A stretch of 64,000 nucleotides of DNA from Rhodoblastus sp963713695 (lineage in GTDB: Bacteria > Pseudomonadota > Alphaproteobacteria > Rhizobiales > Beijerinckiaceae), in assembly GCA_963713695.1 (NCBI GenBank), contig CAVQMU010000003.1, positions 310,001 through 374,000 on the forward strand, written 5' to 3'. Of the stretch, positions 57,480 to 64,000 are shown one piece after another (position 1 is the first letter of the stretch; each line of letters opens with the position of its first letter). Below the pieces are notes generated by a model, which was given only the letters and a program-made list of their open reading frames with translations, was not told the origin of the DNA and did not search any database. A program made the position numbers and the translations under genes.

Positions 57480-58819
57480 ATGCGGCCGCATCGCGGTCTG
57501 TCGTTGAAGGCGCGGATCGATATTCTGTTCGGTCTGGTGCTGTTTCTTGGGCTGGCCGCCGATCTCGGCCGGCTGATCGCCGACGCGCGGCCGCGCGTGC
57601 AGGCGGAAGACGAGGCCATGACCCGCATCTCCCGCGATTTCGCCGAAGCGGCCCTGGCCAATCTCAGGGATTTGCCCGATCCGGAACAGGGGCTGCGCCA
57701 GACCCTGGCCGGCCTCGACCATCTGCGTCATGTCCGCATCGGCTTCCTGAAAAACGGCGATGACGTTTCCGCCGCCTTTTCCGGGACAGGAACGGGCGAG
57801 CGCGCCCCCGAATGGTTCGCAAACCTCATCGGCGCGCGGCCGAGGTTCATCTTCCTGCCCGCCGTGGCGAGGGATCGCCAGCTCGGCCGCATCGTCATCG
57901 CCAGCGATCCCACCGACGAAATCGCCGAGGTCTGGACGGCGGCGAAAAGCCTCGCCCTGACCGGCGCGCCGCGGTGCTGGCCGCCTTGACCGGCGCAAGC
58001 CTGCTGCTCGGGCGCACGCTGCGACCGCTCGACGATTATGGCGCGGCGCTCGGCCGGCTGCGCGACGGCGATTTTTCGGCGCGGGCGGAGCCGGCGGGTT
58101 CGCCGGAGTTCATCGACATCGGCGAGAAGATCAACGCGCTGGCGCGGGCGCTGGAAAATCTGCGCGCCGACAACCGCGAGCTGATCCAGAAGCTGATCGA
58201 CGTTCAGGACGACGAGCGCCGCGCGATCGCGCATGAGCTGCATGACGAAATCGGCCCGCACCTGTTCGCGCTGCGCGCCAACGCCACGGTGCTGCAGGCC
58301 AACCTGCGCCAGCAGGGCGCGGAAAAGCAGGCGACGCTGGCCGGCGCGATTTGCGCGCAGGTCGAGGCGCTGCAGGGCCAGAACAAGCGCATCCTGCGGA
58401 AACTCTGGCCGGCGGCGCTGGAGGATCTCGGCCTGGCCGAAGCCCTGCGCATTCTCGTCCAAGGGTTTGAGGCCGCGCAACCGAAAGTGGCGATCGCCAT
58501 GCGCCTGCCGGACGATCTCGCCGCCTGCGGCCCGCGCGAAAAACTGGCGCTCTACCGGCTGGCGCAGGAGGCCCTGACCAATGTCTTCCGCCACGCCCAT
58601 GCGACCAGGGTCGAGATCGAAATGGCCTATGAGACAGCCAACGAAATTCGCGCCAGCATCAGCGACGACGGCCTGGGGATCACCGAGGACGCGCAGCCCG
58701 GCCTCGGCCTGACCGGCATGCGCGAGCGCGTGCGCAGCCTCGGCGGACGCTTCGCTTTCGCCGCAGCGCCGGGCGGCGGCGCGCTGATCGAAGCCTTCAT
58801 CCCGATCGAGGGCCGATAA
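57480..58819 (+). CDS. HisKA_3 sensor histidine kinase with LapD/MoxY-like periplasmic domain, frame-broken near 57968
   Basis: About 446 residues when restored. TM1 (IDILFGLVLFLGLAADLGRL), a periplasmic region (about 35-150, with DEAMTRISRDFAEAALANL and EWFANLIG) resembling the LapD/MoxY N-terminal domain, TM2 (AAVLAALTGASLLLGRTLR), a HAMP-like linker, then the HisKA_3 helix ERRAIAHELHDEIGPHLFAL (phospho-His) and ATPase motifs QEALTNVFRHAHA and DDGLGI. The first frame ends at a premature stop at 57989; one missing base near 57968 joins TG-A with AVLAALTG. Signal unknown. Confidence 0.85.
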
Positions 58820-58839
58820 TTCCGGTGAAACGCGTTGAC

Positions 58840-58876
58840 ACTCTGAAACGCAGAGTTTAACTCTGCGTTTCAGAGT
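58840..58876. promoter_or_regulatory. Double palindrome: candidate operator upstream of DUF1835 gene
   Basis: Two identical dyads, ACTCTG-N5-CAGAGT at 58840-58856 and again at 58860-58876, separated by TTA. Together they also form a perfect 17-bp inverted repeat with a 3-base loop. No T-run follows. It ends 26 bases before the ATG of the DUF1835 gene, fitting a dimer-binding operator or, as RNA, a terminator-like hairpin of the kinase gene. Confidence 0.6.
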
Positions 58877-58902
58877 TCTCCTCGATTTGCGGTCGCGCGA
58901 AG

Positions 58903-59922
58903 ATGGACCTTCACATCACCAACGGCGACGGCGCGGCGAACCTTCTCAAGGCCAGCGGCATCGCCGGGGACGTGCTCGTGTGGCGAGATCCCATGCATCA
59001 CGGGCCCTTCCCGGCAAACCTCGATCTCGACGCCGCCAGCGATCTGCGGGCGCGCTATCTCGCGGGAGTTGCAGCGGGGTCATATGAAGACGCCGCGCGA
59101 AACTTCCGACTGAGGAACGACCATCTGAAGGCGGCGCTCAATTATTCCGCGGTCATTCTGTGGTTCGAGCACGATCTCTTGGACCAGCTTCAGATTTTGC
59201 AGCTCCTGGACTGGTTTTCCGGCGCGAAAATGGGAGCGACCAAGCTTTCGCTCATCTGCATCGACAGTTTTCCGGGGATAGAACCGTTTCGGGGGCTTGG
59301 GCAATTACACAAGGATCAGATCGCCGGGCTTCGCGCGACGCGCCAGCCGGTCACCACAGCGCAGTTTGATCTGGCCGTCGCCGGGTGGGCGGCGTTTCGC
59401 GAACCGGCCCCGACGCCCCTGGAAGCTTTTCTGGCGCGCGACCTGAAACCGCTTCCCTTCCTGCATGCGGCGCTCGCGCGCCATCTCGAGGAATTTCCCT
59501 GGACCCTCGACGGCCTGACCCGCAGCGAGCGCCAGCTGCTGGCGCTCGTCCGCCAAGGCGTTCACGCACCGGGAAAACTGTTCGCGGCGAACATGGGCCT
59601 GGAGACGGCGCTGTTTGCTGGGGATTGGCGAACCTTCGAACACATCGCCGACCTTTGCAACGCGCGCACGCCGTTACTGCGCTGCGCGCCCGGGGGACCA
59701 TTCCGCCATCCGCCGGTCGCGCAGATTTCGCGCGCGGAATTTTTGCAGCAGCGTCTCGCGGTGACCGGCGCAGGCGAGGAGGTCCTGGCGCTGCGGCTGA
59801 ACGCATCCGCGCTGATGGATCGCGACGCGTGGCTGGGCGGCGTGCATCTTTCGAGCGGCCGACCGATGTGGATGTGGGACCCGGCGCAGCGCAGACGCGT
59901 CTTGCGGCCGTTGAGCCAATGA
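58903..59922 (+). CDS. DUF1835 domain-containing protein
   Basis: 339 residues, soluble. The N-terminal half begins LHITNGDGAANLLKASGIAGDVLVWRDPMHHGPFP and has VILWFEHDLLDQLQILQLL, both typical of DUF1835. The C-terminal half contains a helical region. Function unknown; DUF1835 proteins occur with regulators and small stress genes. Its stop overlaps the ATG of a small winged-helix gene (ATGA at 59919), so the two proteins are made together. Confidence 0.8.
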   Translation: MDLHITNGDGAANLLKASGIAGDVLVWRDPMHHGPFPANLDLDAASDLRARYLAGVAAGSYEDAARNFRLRNDHLKAALNYSAVILWFEHDLLDQLQILQLLDWFSGAKMGATKLSLICIDSFPGIEPFRGLGQLHKDQIAGLRATRQPVTTAQFDLAVAGWAAFREPAPTPLEAFLARDLKPLPFLHAALARHLEEFPWTLDGLTRSERQLLALVRQGVHAPGKLFAANMGLETALFAGDWRTFEHIADLCNARTPLLRCAPGGPFRHPPVAQISRAEFLQQRLAVTGAGEEVLALRLNASALMDRDAWLGGVHLSSGRPMWMWDPAQRRRVLRPLSQ

Positions 59923-60218
59923 TCGACTTGCCGAAGCTGGACCCCATTCTTCACCAGACGGTGCGGACCCGCCTCGCCATTGTCTTGAGCAAGGGGCCGG
60001 CGAGCTTTTCGGAGTTGAAAGCCGCATTGGGTCTCACGGACGGAAATCTCGACGCGCATCTGCGAAAATTCAGCGCAGCGGGATATCTGCACAGCGAGAT
60101 GGTCGTCGAGGGCCGCGTCCGAACCGATTACAGCCTTTCCCCCAGCGGCGCCCAGGCGTTGTCGGCGTATCTCCGTGACTTGAACCGTCTGATCGAAGCG
60201 TGCAGCTTCGGGAAATGA
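59919..60218 (+). CDS. Winged-helix DNA-binding protein (MarR/ArsR-like)
   Basis: 99 residues forming one winged helix: VRTRLAIVLSKGPASFSELKAALGLTDGNLDAHLRKFSAAGYLHSEMVVEGRVRTDYSLSPSG. This is the small single-domain wHTH type often encoded beside DUF1835 or membrane proteins. ATG overlaps the stop of the DUF1835 gene. The double palindrome upstream of the pair is a plausible target (inference). Confidence 0.8.
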   Translation: MIDLPKLDPILHQTVRTRLAIVLSKGPASFSELKAALGLTDGNLDAHLRKFSAAGYLHSEMVVEGRVRTDYSLSPSGAQALSAYLRDLNRLIEACSFGK

Positions 60219-60259
60219 ACGGGCCAATCGTCGCAGGTTCCCCTACTGTTGCCGGACTT

Positions 60260-61225
60260 TTAGAGGGGCCGCTCCCGCGCCTCCCGTCGCCAGGCGCCGG
60301 GCGCTACGCCGAAGCATCGCTTGAAGGCGCGCTGGAAGGCCGCCGGGGAGGCGTAGCCGACTTCGTCGGCGATCGCCTCGAGGCTGCGGCCGCTGTCGCT
60401 CAGTCGCTGCGCCGCCTGGTGCAAGCGCAGACGGGTGAGGTAATGCATGGGCGCCTCGCCGATGACCGTCTTGAAGCGCTCCGCCAGGAGCGAGCGGGAA
60501 CAGGCCGCCCGCTCCGCCAGCGCCTCCACGGTCCATTCCACCCGGGCGGCCTCATGCATCAGCTTCAGGGCCTTGCCGACCAGCGGATCGCGCAGTCCCG
60601 CCAGCCAGCCGGTGGCGTCGTCCGGCAGATCGCGCATGTGCCCGCGCAGGCTCTCGAGGAACATCAGCTCCGCCAATCGCACGCGCAGGCTGCCGGCGCC
60701 GGGCGAGTTGCCCAGCGCTTCATCGACGGCGTAACGGACCATGAGTTGCGCGCCACTGCTGAGCGTGGTCACGAACATTGGCGGCAAGGCTGAGAACAGC
60801 GGCGAGAAGGCGCGGCGATCGCAGCCCAGGAAGCCGCACAGCACTTCGGTGCGGGGAGCCTCCCCGGTGCGGAAGCGCAGTTCGCGCAGTTCGAGTGGCG
60901 AACGCTTGCCCAGCACGTCGCGGAAGGACTGAGGGCTTTCATCGCAGTGGTCGCCGAGCTGGTGCAGCTGTCCGTGTGGCAGTACGACGGCGTCCCCCGG
61001 CCGCGCCAGCGACCATGGCCGCGGCGGGCAGCGCAGCCAGCATTCGCCACTCAAAAACACATGGAAGGCCACCAGGTGGTTGGTTCCCCGCGGCAAGGCC
61101 TGCGCGAAGTCCTCCAGCGTCGGCGCCGCGGAGACGCACCACGGCCCGTCCACCGCGATGCGGAAGATAACCGCGCCGGTGAGCCGCACCATCGAGAGCG
61201 CATCCGATAGCAGATCCGGTTCCAT
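60260..61225 (-). CDS. AraC-family transcriptional regulator with cupin-type N-terminal domain
   Basis: 321 residues. N-terminal ligand domain (about 10-180; HLVAFHVFLSGECWLRCP, GDAVVLPHGQLHQLGD) and a C-terminal double helix-turn-helix (about 215-315; WTVEALAERAACSRSLLAERF and EAIADEVGYASPAAFQRAFKRCFGVAPGAWR). AGGGAGG precedes the ATG at 61225. Divergent from mddA-osmC, which it probably controls. Confidence 0.85.
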   Translation of the reverse strand: MEPDLLSDALSMVRLTGAVIFRIAVDGPWCVSAAPTLEDFAQALPRGTNHLVAFHVFLSGECWLRCPPRPWSLARPGDAVVLPHGQLHQLGDHCDESPQSFRDVLGKRSPLELRELRFRTGEAPRTEVLCGFLGCDRRAFSPLFSALPPMFVTTLSSGAQLMVRYAVDEALGNSPGAGSLRVRLAELMFLESLRGHMRDLPDDATGWLAGLRDPLVGKALKLMHEAARVEWTVEALAERAACSRSLLAERFKTVIGEAPMHYLTRLRLHQAAQRLSDSGRSLEAIADEVGYASPAAFQRAFKRCFGVAPGAWRREARERPL

Positions 61226-61337
61226 CTCCGAATCCTCCCTGCGGAGTTCTGGAGCATAGATCGCGGAGTATAGGTCATTGCCGGCGCGACGCCAGAGCGC
61301 ACAATCGAAATCATTTCCACTTTCACGGGAGGGTGAC

Positions 61338-62117
61338 ATGACACGAATCGCCGGACTGTTCTATGGCGTCTTGTCCTACGCAATGTTCCTTGTGAGCTTC
61401 CTGTACGCGATAGCGTTCGTCGCCGATCTCCGGGCGCCGCGCACCATCGACCATGGTCCGTCAGCGCCGCCGGCGACTGCGGTGATGATCGACTTGGTCC
61501 TGCTCGGCATCTTCGCCGTGCAGCACAGCGGCATGGCGCGCCGGGGCTTCAAGCGCTGGCTGACCCGATGGGCGCCCGCGCCGCTGGAGCGCAGCACGTT
61601 TGTGCTGCTGTCCAGCGCGGCTCTGCTCCTGGTCTTCTGGCAGTGGCGGCCGATCGACGCCGTGATCTGGAGCGTGGAGTCTCCGCTGGCCGCCGGAGCG
61701 CTCCATGCCGTCACCGCCGCGGGCTGGCTGTTGGTGCTGACCGGCACCCTCGTCATCAGCCACTTCGACCTGTTCGGACTGCGCCAGGTGTGGCTGAATC
61801 TGCGCGGCCAGCCCTATGCGCCGCTGCATTTTCAGGAGCGGCTGCACTACCGGGTGATCCGCCACCCGCTGATGCTCGGCTTCATCATCGCCTTCTGGGC
61901 CACGCCGCACATGACGGCCGGCCACCTGCTGTTTGCCGTGGCGACCACCGGCTACATCCTGTTGGCGCTGCGCCTGGAGGAGTGCGACCTGATCGCGGCC
62001 CACGGCGACGAATACCTGCGCTACCGGGAGCGCGTGCCGCTGCTGCTGCCCTGGCCACGGTCGCTTACGCGCCAGTCGCATCATCCACTCCAACACTCCA
62101 CAGGAGACAAGCCATGA
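61338..62117 (+). CDS. mddA: Methanethiol S-methyltransferase (MddA-type)
   Basis: 259 residues with about five to six transmembrane helices of the isoprenylcysteine methyltransferase/NnrU superfamily. MddA landmarks: FAVQHSGMARRGFKRW, VFWQWRPIDAVIWSVE, FDLFGLRQVWLNLRGQPY, YRVIRHPLMLGFIIAFWATPHMTAGHLLFA and LEECDLIAAHGDEYLRYR. MddA methylates methanethiol to dimethyl sulfide with S-adenosylmethionine. GGGAGGGTGAC is directly before the ATG. Its stop overlaps the osmC-like start (ATGA), so the two act together. Confidence 0.82.
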   Translation: MTRIAGLFYGVLSYAMFLVSFLYAIAFVADLRAPRTIDHGPSAPPATAVMIDLVLLGIFAVQHSGMARRGFKRWLTRWAPAPLERSTFVLLSSAALLLVFWQWRPIDAVIWSVESPLAAGALHAVTAAGWLLVLTGTLVISHFDLFGLRQVWLNLRGQPYAPLHFQERLHYRVIRHPLMLGFIIAFWATPHMTAGHLLFAVATTGYILLALRLEECDLIAAHGDEYLRYRERVPLLLPWPRSLTRQSHHPLQHSTGDKP

Positions 62118-62665
62118 GCGCCGAAGTCGTCGCACGCCAAACCCGTTTGCAACAACGCTACCGCGAGGCTCCGCAAGAGGCGCTTGTCATCGAGCGCGCC
62201 CGCACCACGGACGGCGTCCTCCATGATCCATTCCACGGCCATGTCGTCATCGGCGATGGCGACCCCTGCGGCGTCCAGGAGCAGGGGTTCGAATTCGGGA
62301 TCCACTCAGCGGTTGGAGGCGATCACGACCTGCCCAATCCGGGGCATCTGCTGGCGGGAGCGCTCGCCGCCTGCATGGACGCCACACTGCGCATGTTGGC
62401 CGAACGTTTTGGAGTCCGGCTCGCAGCGCTTGAAGTGGCGGTGGACGCCCACGTCGACGCCCGCGGCGCCTTGATGGTCAGCGCCGAGGCGCCAGTCGGC
62501 TTCAAGAAAATGCTTTGCCGCGTTACACTCCAGCCGGCAGAAGGCGCTCCGCACGCGGCGATCGAGCGTCTGCTGGCCGCGACAGAACGCTGCTGCATCA
62601 ATTTCCAGACTCTGCAAAATGGCGTGCCCATAACCATGAGCCTATCCGTCCTCGAAAGCGCATGA
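62114..62665 (+). CDS. OsmC-family protein
   Basis: 183 residues of the OsmC/Ohr fold. GGDHDLPNPGHLLAGALAACMDATLRMLAERFGV carries the first conserved Cys (AACMDAT), and ERCCINFQTLQNG the second Cys region. OsmC-type proteins reduce organic hydroperoxides through a cysteine pair, but this branch (with PNPGHLLAGALAAC) is not characterised. ATGA overlap with mddA. The 3' end runs into a degenerate repeat-like sequence (CATGATCCCGAAAAG) that supplies the stop. Confidence 0.82.
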   Translation: MSAEVVARQTRLQQRYREAPQEALVIERARTTDGVLHDPFHGHVVIGDGDPCGVQEQGFEFGIHSAVGGDHDLPNPGHLLAGALAACMDATLRMLAERFGVRLAALEVAVDAHVDARGALMVSAEAPVGFKKMLCRVTLQPAEGAPHAAIERLLAATERCCINFQTLQNGVPITMSLSVLESA

Positions 62666-62785
62666 TCCCGAAAAGCAGCGATCGGTTTTCGGTGCGGTCA
62701 CCCTGGAACATCGATTCTGGAGCAGGCGGCGTCTCGACAGAAACGCCGCCGTTTCGTTAAAAGGCGCTGCTCAAGGCGCGCGAAA

Positions 62786-64000
62786 TCACGCCGCGCATTG
62801 CGCCGGACAGGGCAGCGCCGCGCGGTCGGAGGCGCGGCGCAGTTCGATCCGCGCCTTCGATAAATCGACCCCCTTCGGCGCCTGGAACTGAAAGGCGTGC
62901 CGACCACAACCAAGACCCGCATCCCTGAGATCGGCGCGGAACCGGTTCGCCAGCACGCGGCCGATCACGCAGCCGTCGGCGACAACATGCAGGCAGACAG
63001 GATTTTGCAGATCGCCCATGTCCTGCGCCCAGCCCCAAAGCGCATCCGAACTCAAGCCCTCGACCCAGCCGCGCAATTCGCCCGGCGTCAAAGGCGAGAC
63101 GATCCCTGCGCGCGCCGCGATTTTTTGGCGCGCCGCCTCGATCTCGAAACCTTCGTCGCGCCGCGGCGCGAAAGATGGCGTGCGCCTCTTGCGGCCGCCT
63201 TCCGGATAGAGCGCGAAATAATCCGCGACATTCTGGAACATCGCCCTGGAGTTGTTGTCGATAAAGGTTTCGGCCTGCGCGCCTTCCGCGAAAATCACGT
63301 CGTGATCGAACAGCTCGATGTGAAAATAATCGACGCGCTCGACCGCCTCGGCCTGGAAGATGCTCACGCCGTTGACGAGGTCTTTCGCTTCGATCAGCAC
63401 GCCCTCAAGGTAGAGTGCATGATGCGGCGACACCCACAGGTCGCGGGCGGGGACATTCTCGTCCAGGGCGCCGGCGCGAATGCGGATCGGCAAGAGGTTT
63501 CGCGCGACGAAGCGGCCATCAAAGCAACGCACGCCTATCCATTTGATCGGCTTCTCGCGGCCTGAAACGGTCGTCACGAGATCGCCGATGCGCAGGTCCT
63601 CCACCGGGACCTCGCCGCCTCCGGCGAGAATGCGCGTTCCCCTGAGGTAGCAAGCCATATCGTACCCGAGGACGTTCATTTCCGCGAGATCTGTGGCCGA
63701 AACCGGACTGAGCGTGTTGTTGTAATTGGAGCCGAAGGCATCGCCTTCGACCGAAGGCGCCCAGTCGCCGACGTCGGCGCCGTTCGCCACATCCGCCGGG
63801 GTGTCGTAAGGCAGCGTGACCGTGGTTCCGTTGTACGAAAAATACGATTGGTTGCTGGCGCTGTAGCCGGCTGCGAAAGGTTCGTCGCGCGCGGCGACCG
63901 CCGAGCCCGGCGCGGCGGGATTGGCGACGGAGCCCGTGGCGGCCGTGTAGCGAAAAAGGTCAAGCGGCGTATAGTCCTGGCCGCCATTCGCGAGGTCCCG
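62786..64000 (-). CDS. Hint-domain protein with metalloprotease-like N-terminal region (5' end outside window)
   Basis: The frame is open from the window edge at 64000, giving the last 404 residues. The N-terminal visible part (YTPLDLFRYTATGSVANP, SYFSYNGTTVTL, DVGDWAP, LAEMNVLGYDMA) resembles the end of NF038122-type secreted metalloproteases; the catalytic HExxH would be upstream. The rest is a Hint_2 domain beginning with Cys in ACYLRGT, with PVEDLRIGDLV, KPIKWIGVR and SPHHALYLEGVLI, then the same closing module as the giant Gly-rich protein (WGWAQDMGDLQNPVCLHV, GCVIGRVLANRFRADL, CPAQCAA). Export and self-cleavage are inferred. Confidence 0.8.
   Translation of the reverse strand, partial: RDLANGGQDYTPLDLFRYTAATGSVANPAAPGSAVAARDEPFAAGYSASNQSYFSYNGTTVTLPYDTPADVANGADVGDWAPSVEGDAFGSNYNNTLSPVSATDLAEMNVLGYDMACYLRGTRILAGGGEVPVEDLRIGDLVTTVSGREKPIKWIGVRCFDGRFVARNLLPIRIRAGALDENVPARDLWVSPHHALYLEGVLIEAKDLVNGVSIFQAEAVERVDYFHIELFDHDVIFAEGAQAETFIDNNSRAMFQNVADYFALYPEGGRKRRTPSFAPRRDEGFEIEAARQKIAARAGIVSPLTPGELRGWVEGLSSDALWGWAQDMGDLQNPVCLHVVADGCVIGRVLANRFRADLRDAGLGCGRHAFQFQAPKGVDLSKARIELRRASDRAALPCPAQCAA

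Noticed and set aside
62655..62700. CATGATCCCGAAAAG ... CGGTTTTCGG sequence after the OsmC gene
   Set aside because: Resembles a degenerate rhizobial repeat, but too diverged and short to call.

Overview
The window is GC-rich, gene-dense DNA of a Gram-negative alphaproteobacterium, most likely Hyphomicrobiales (Rhizobiales). Several features point there: a CYGAGYF-type Rhizobiales porin, an Omp25/31-like barrel, a giant coiled-coil protein of the rhizobial type, livHMGF followed by a small DUF6867-like gene, an EcfG-type GGAAC-N16-TGTT promoter, and intergenic palindromes of the GAGCATTTTCGAGCGAAG family. I see no rRNA, tRNA or CRISPR array. Genus cannot be fixed from the sequence alone.

Layout. 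1-7 kb: the tail of a 3-oxoadipate enol-lactonase-like gene, an Hpt phosphotransfer protein and a roughly 1950-residue membrane-anchored coiled-coil protein. 7-11.5 kb: a Gly-rich secreted protein and a complete Mla/MCE-type lipid ABC transporter (MlaE with STAS, MlaF, MlaD, auxiliary lipoprotein). 11.5-22 kb: dipeptide epimerase, DUF4188 protein, XRE-cupin regulator, EamA exporter, LpxH-like phosphoesterase, rhodanese, a secreted unknown, malic enzyme (maeB) and a porin. 22-27 kb: a NarL-type two-component pair, then an IS91-family remnant (tyrosine recombinase plus truncated HUH transposase) fused to a broken GIY-YIG gene. 27-35 kb: panC, a gamma-glutamylcyclotransferase, small envelope proteins, pccA, a PEP-CTERM protein, aquaporin and flavin reductase. 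35-42 kb: a branched-chain amino-acid ABC operon with translational coupling. 42-47 kb: di-haem peroxidase, OMP barrel, ccdA, P1 peptidase, EF-hand protein and a LapG-like cysteine peptidase. 47.6-52.7 kb: a huge Gly-rich surface protein with a C-terminal Hint domain. 53-60 kb: a lone short FlgE-like protein, an NRAMP transporter carrying an in-frame palindromic element, a MoxXY-like two-component pair, and a DUF1835-winged helix pair behind a double palindrome. 60-64 kb: an AraC regulator divergent from mddA-osmC, and a second Hint protein, here fused to a metalloprotease-like region and cut by the window edge.

How genes work together. The Mla set is a self-contained retrograde or anterograde phospholipid transporter. 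livHMGF and its binding protein form one importer. The two Hint proteins share almost the same C-terminal half and look like members of one secreted, self-processing family. The LapG-like protease and EF-hand protein next to the large Hint protein suggest a surface-protein processing module (inference).

Quality caveat. Twelve clear single-base frame breaks, several in conserved metabolic genes (maeB three times, panC, pccA, aqpZ, a di-haem peroxidase, porin, an OMP, a histidine kinase, and both giant proteins), are more like uncorrected sequencing indels than gene decay. For these genes I give the full restored span and state where the frame breaks.
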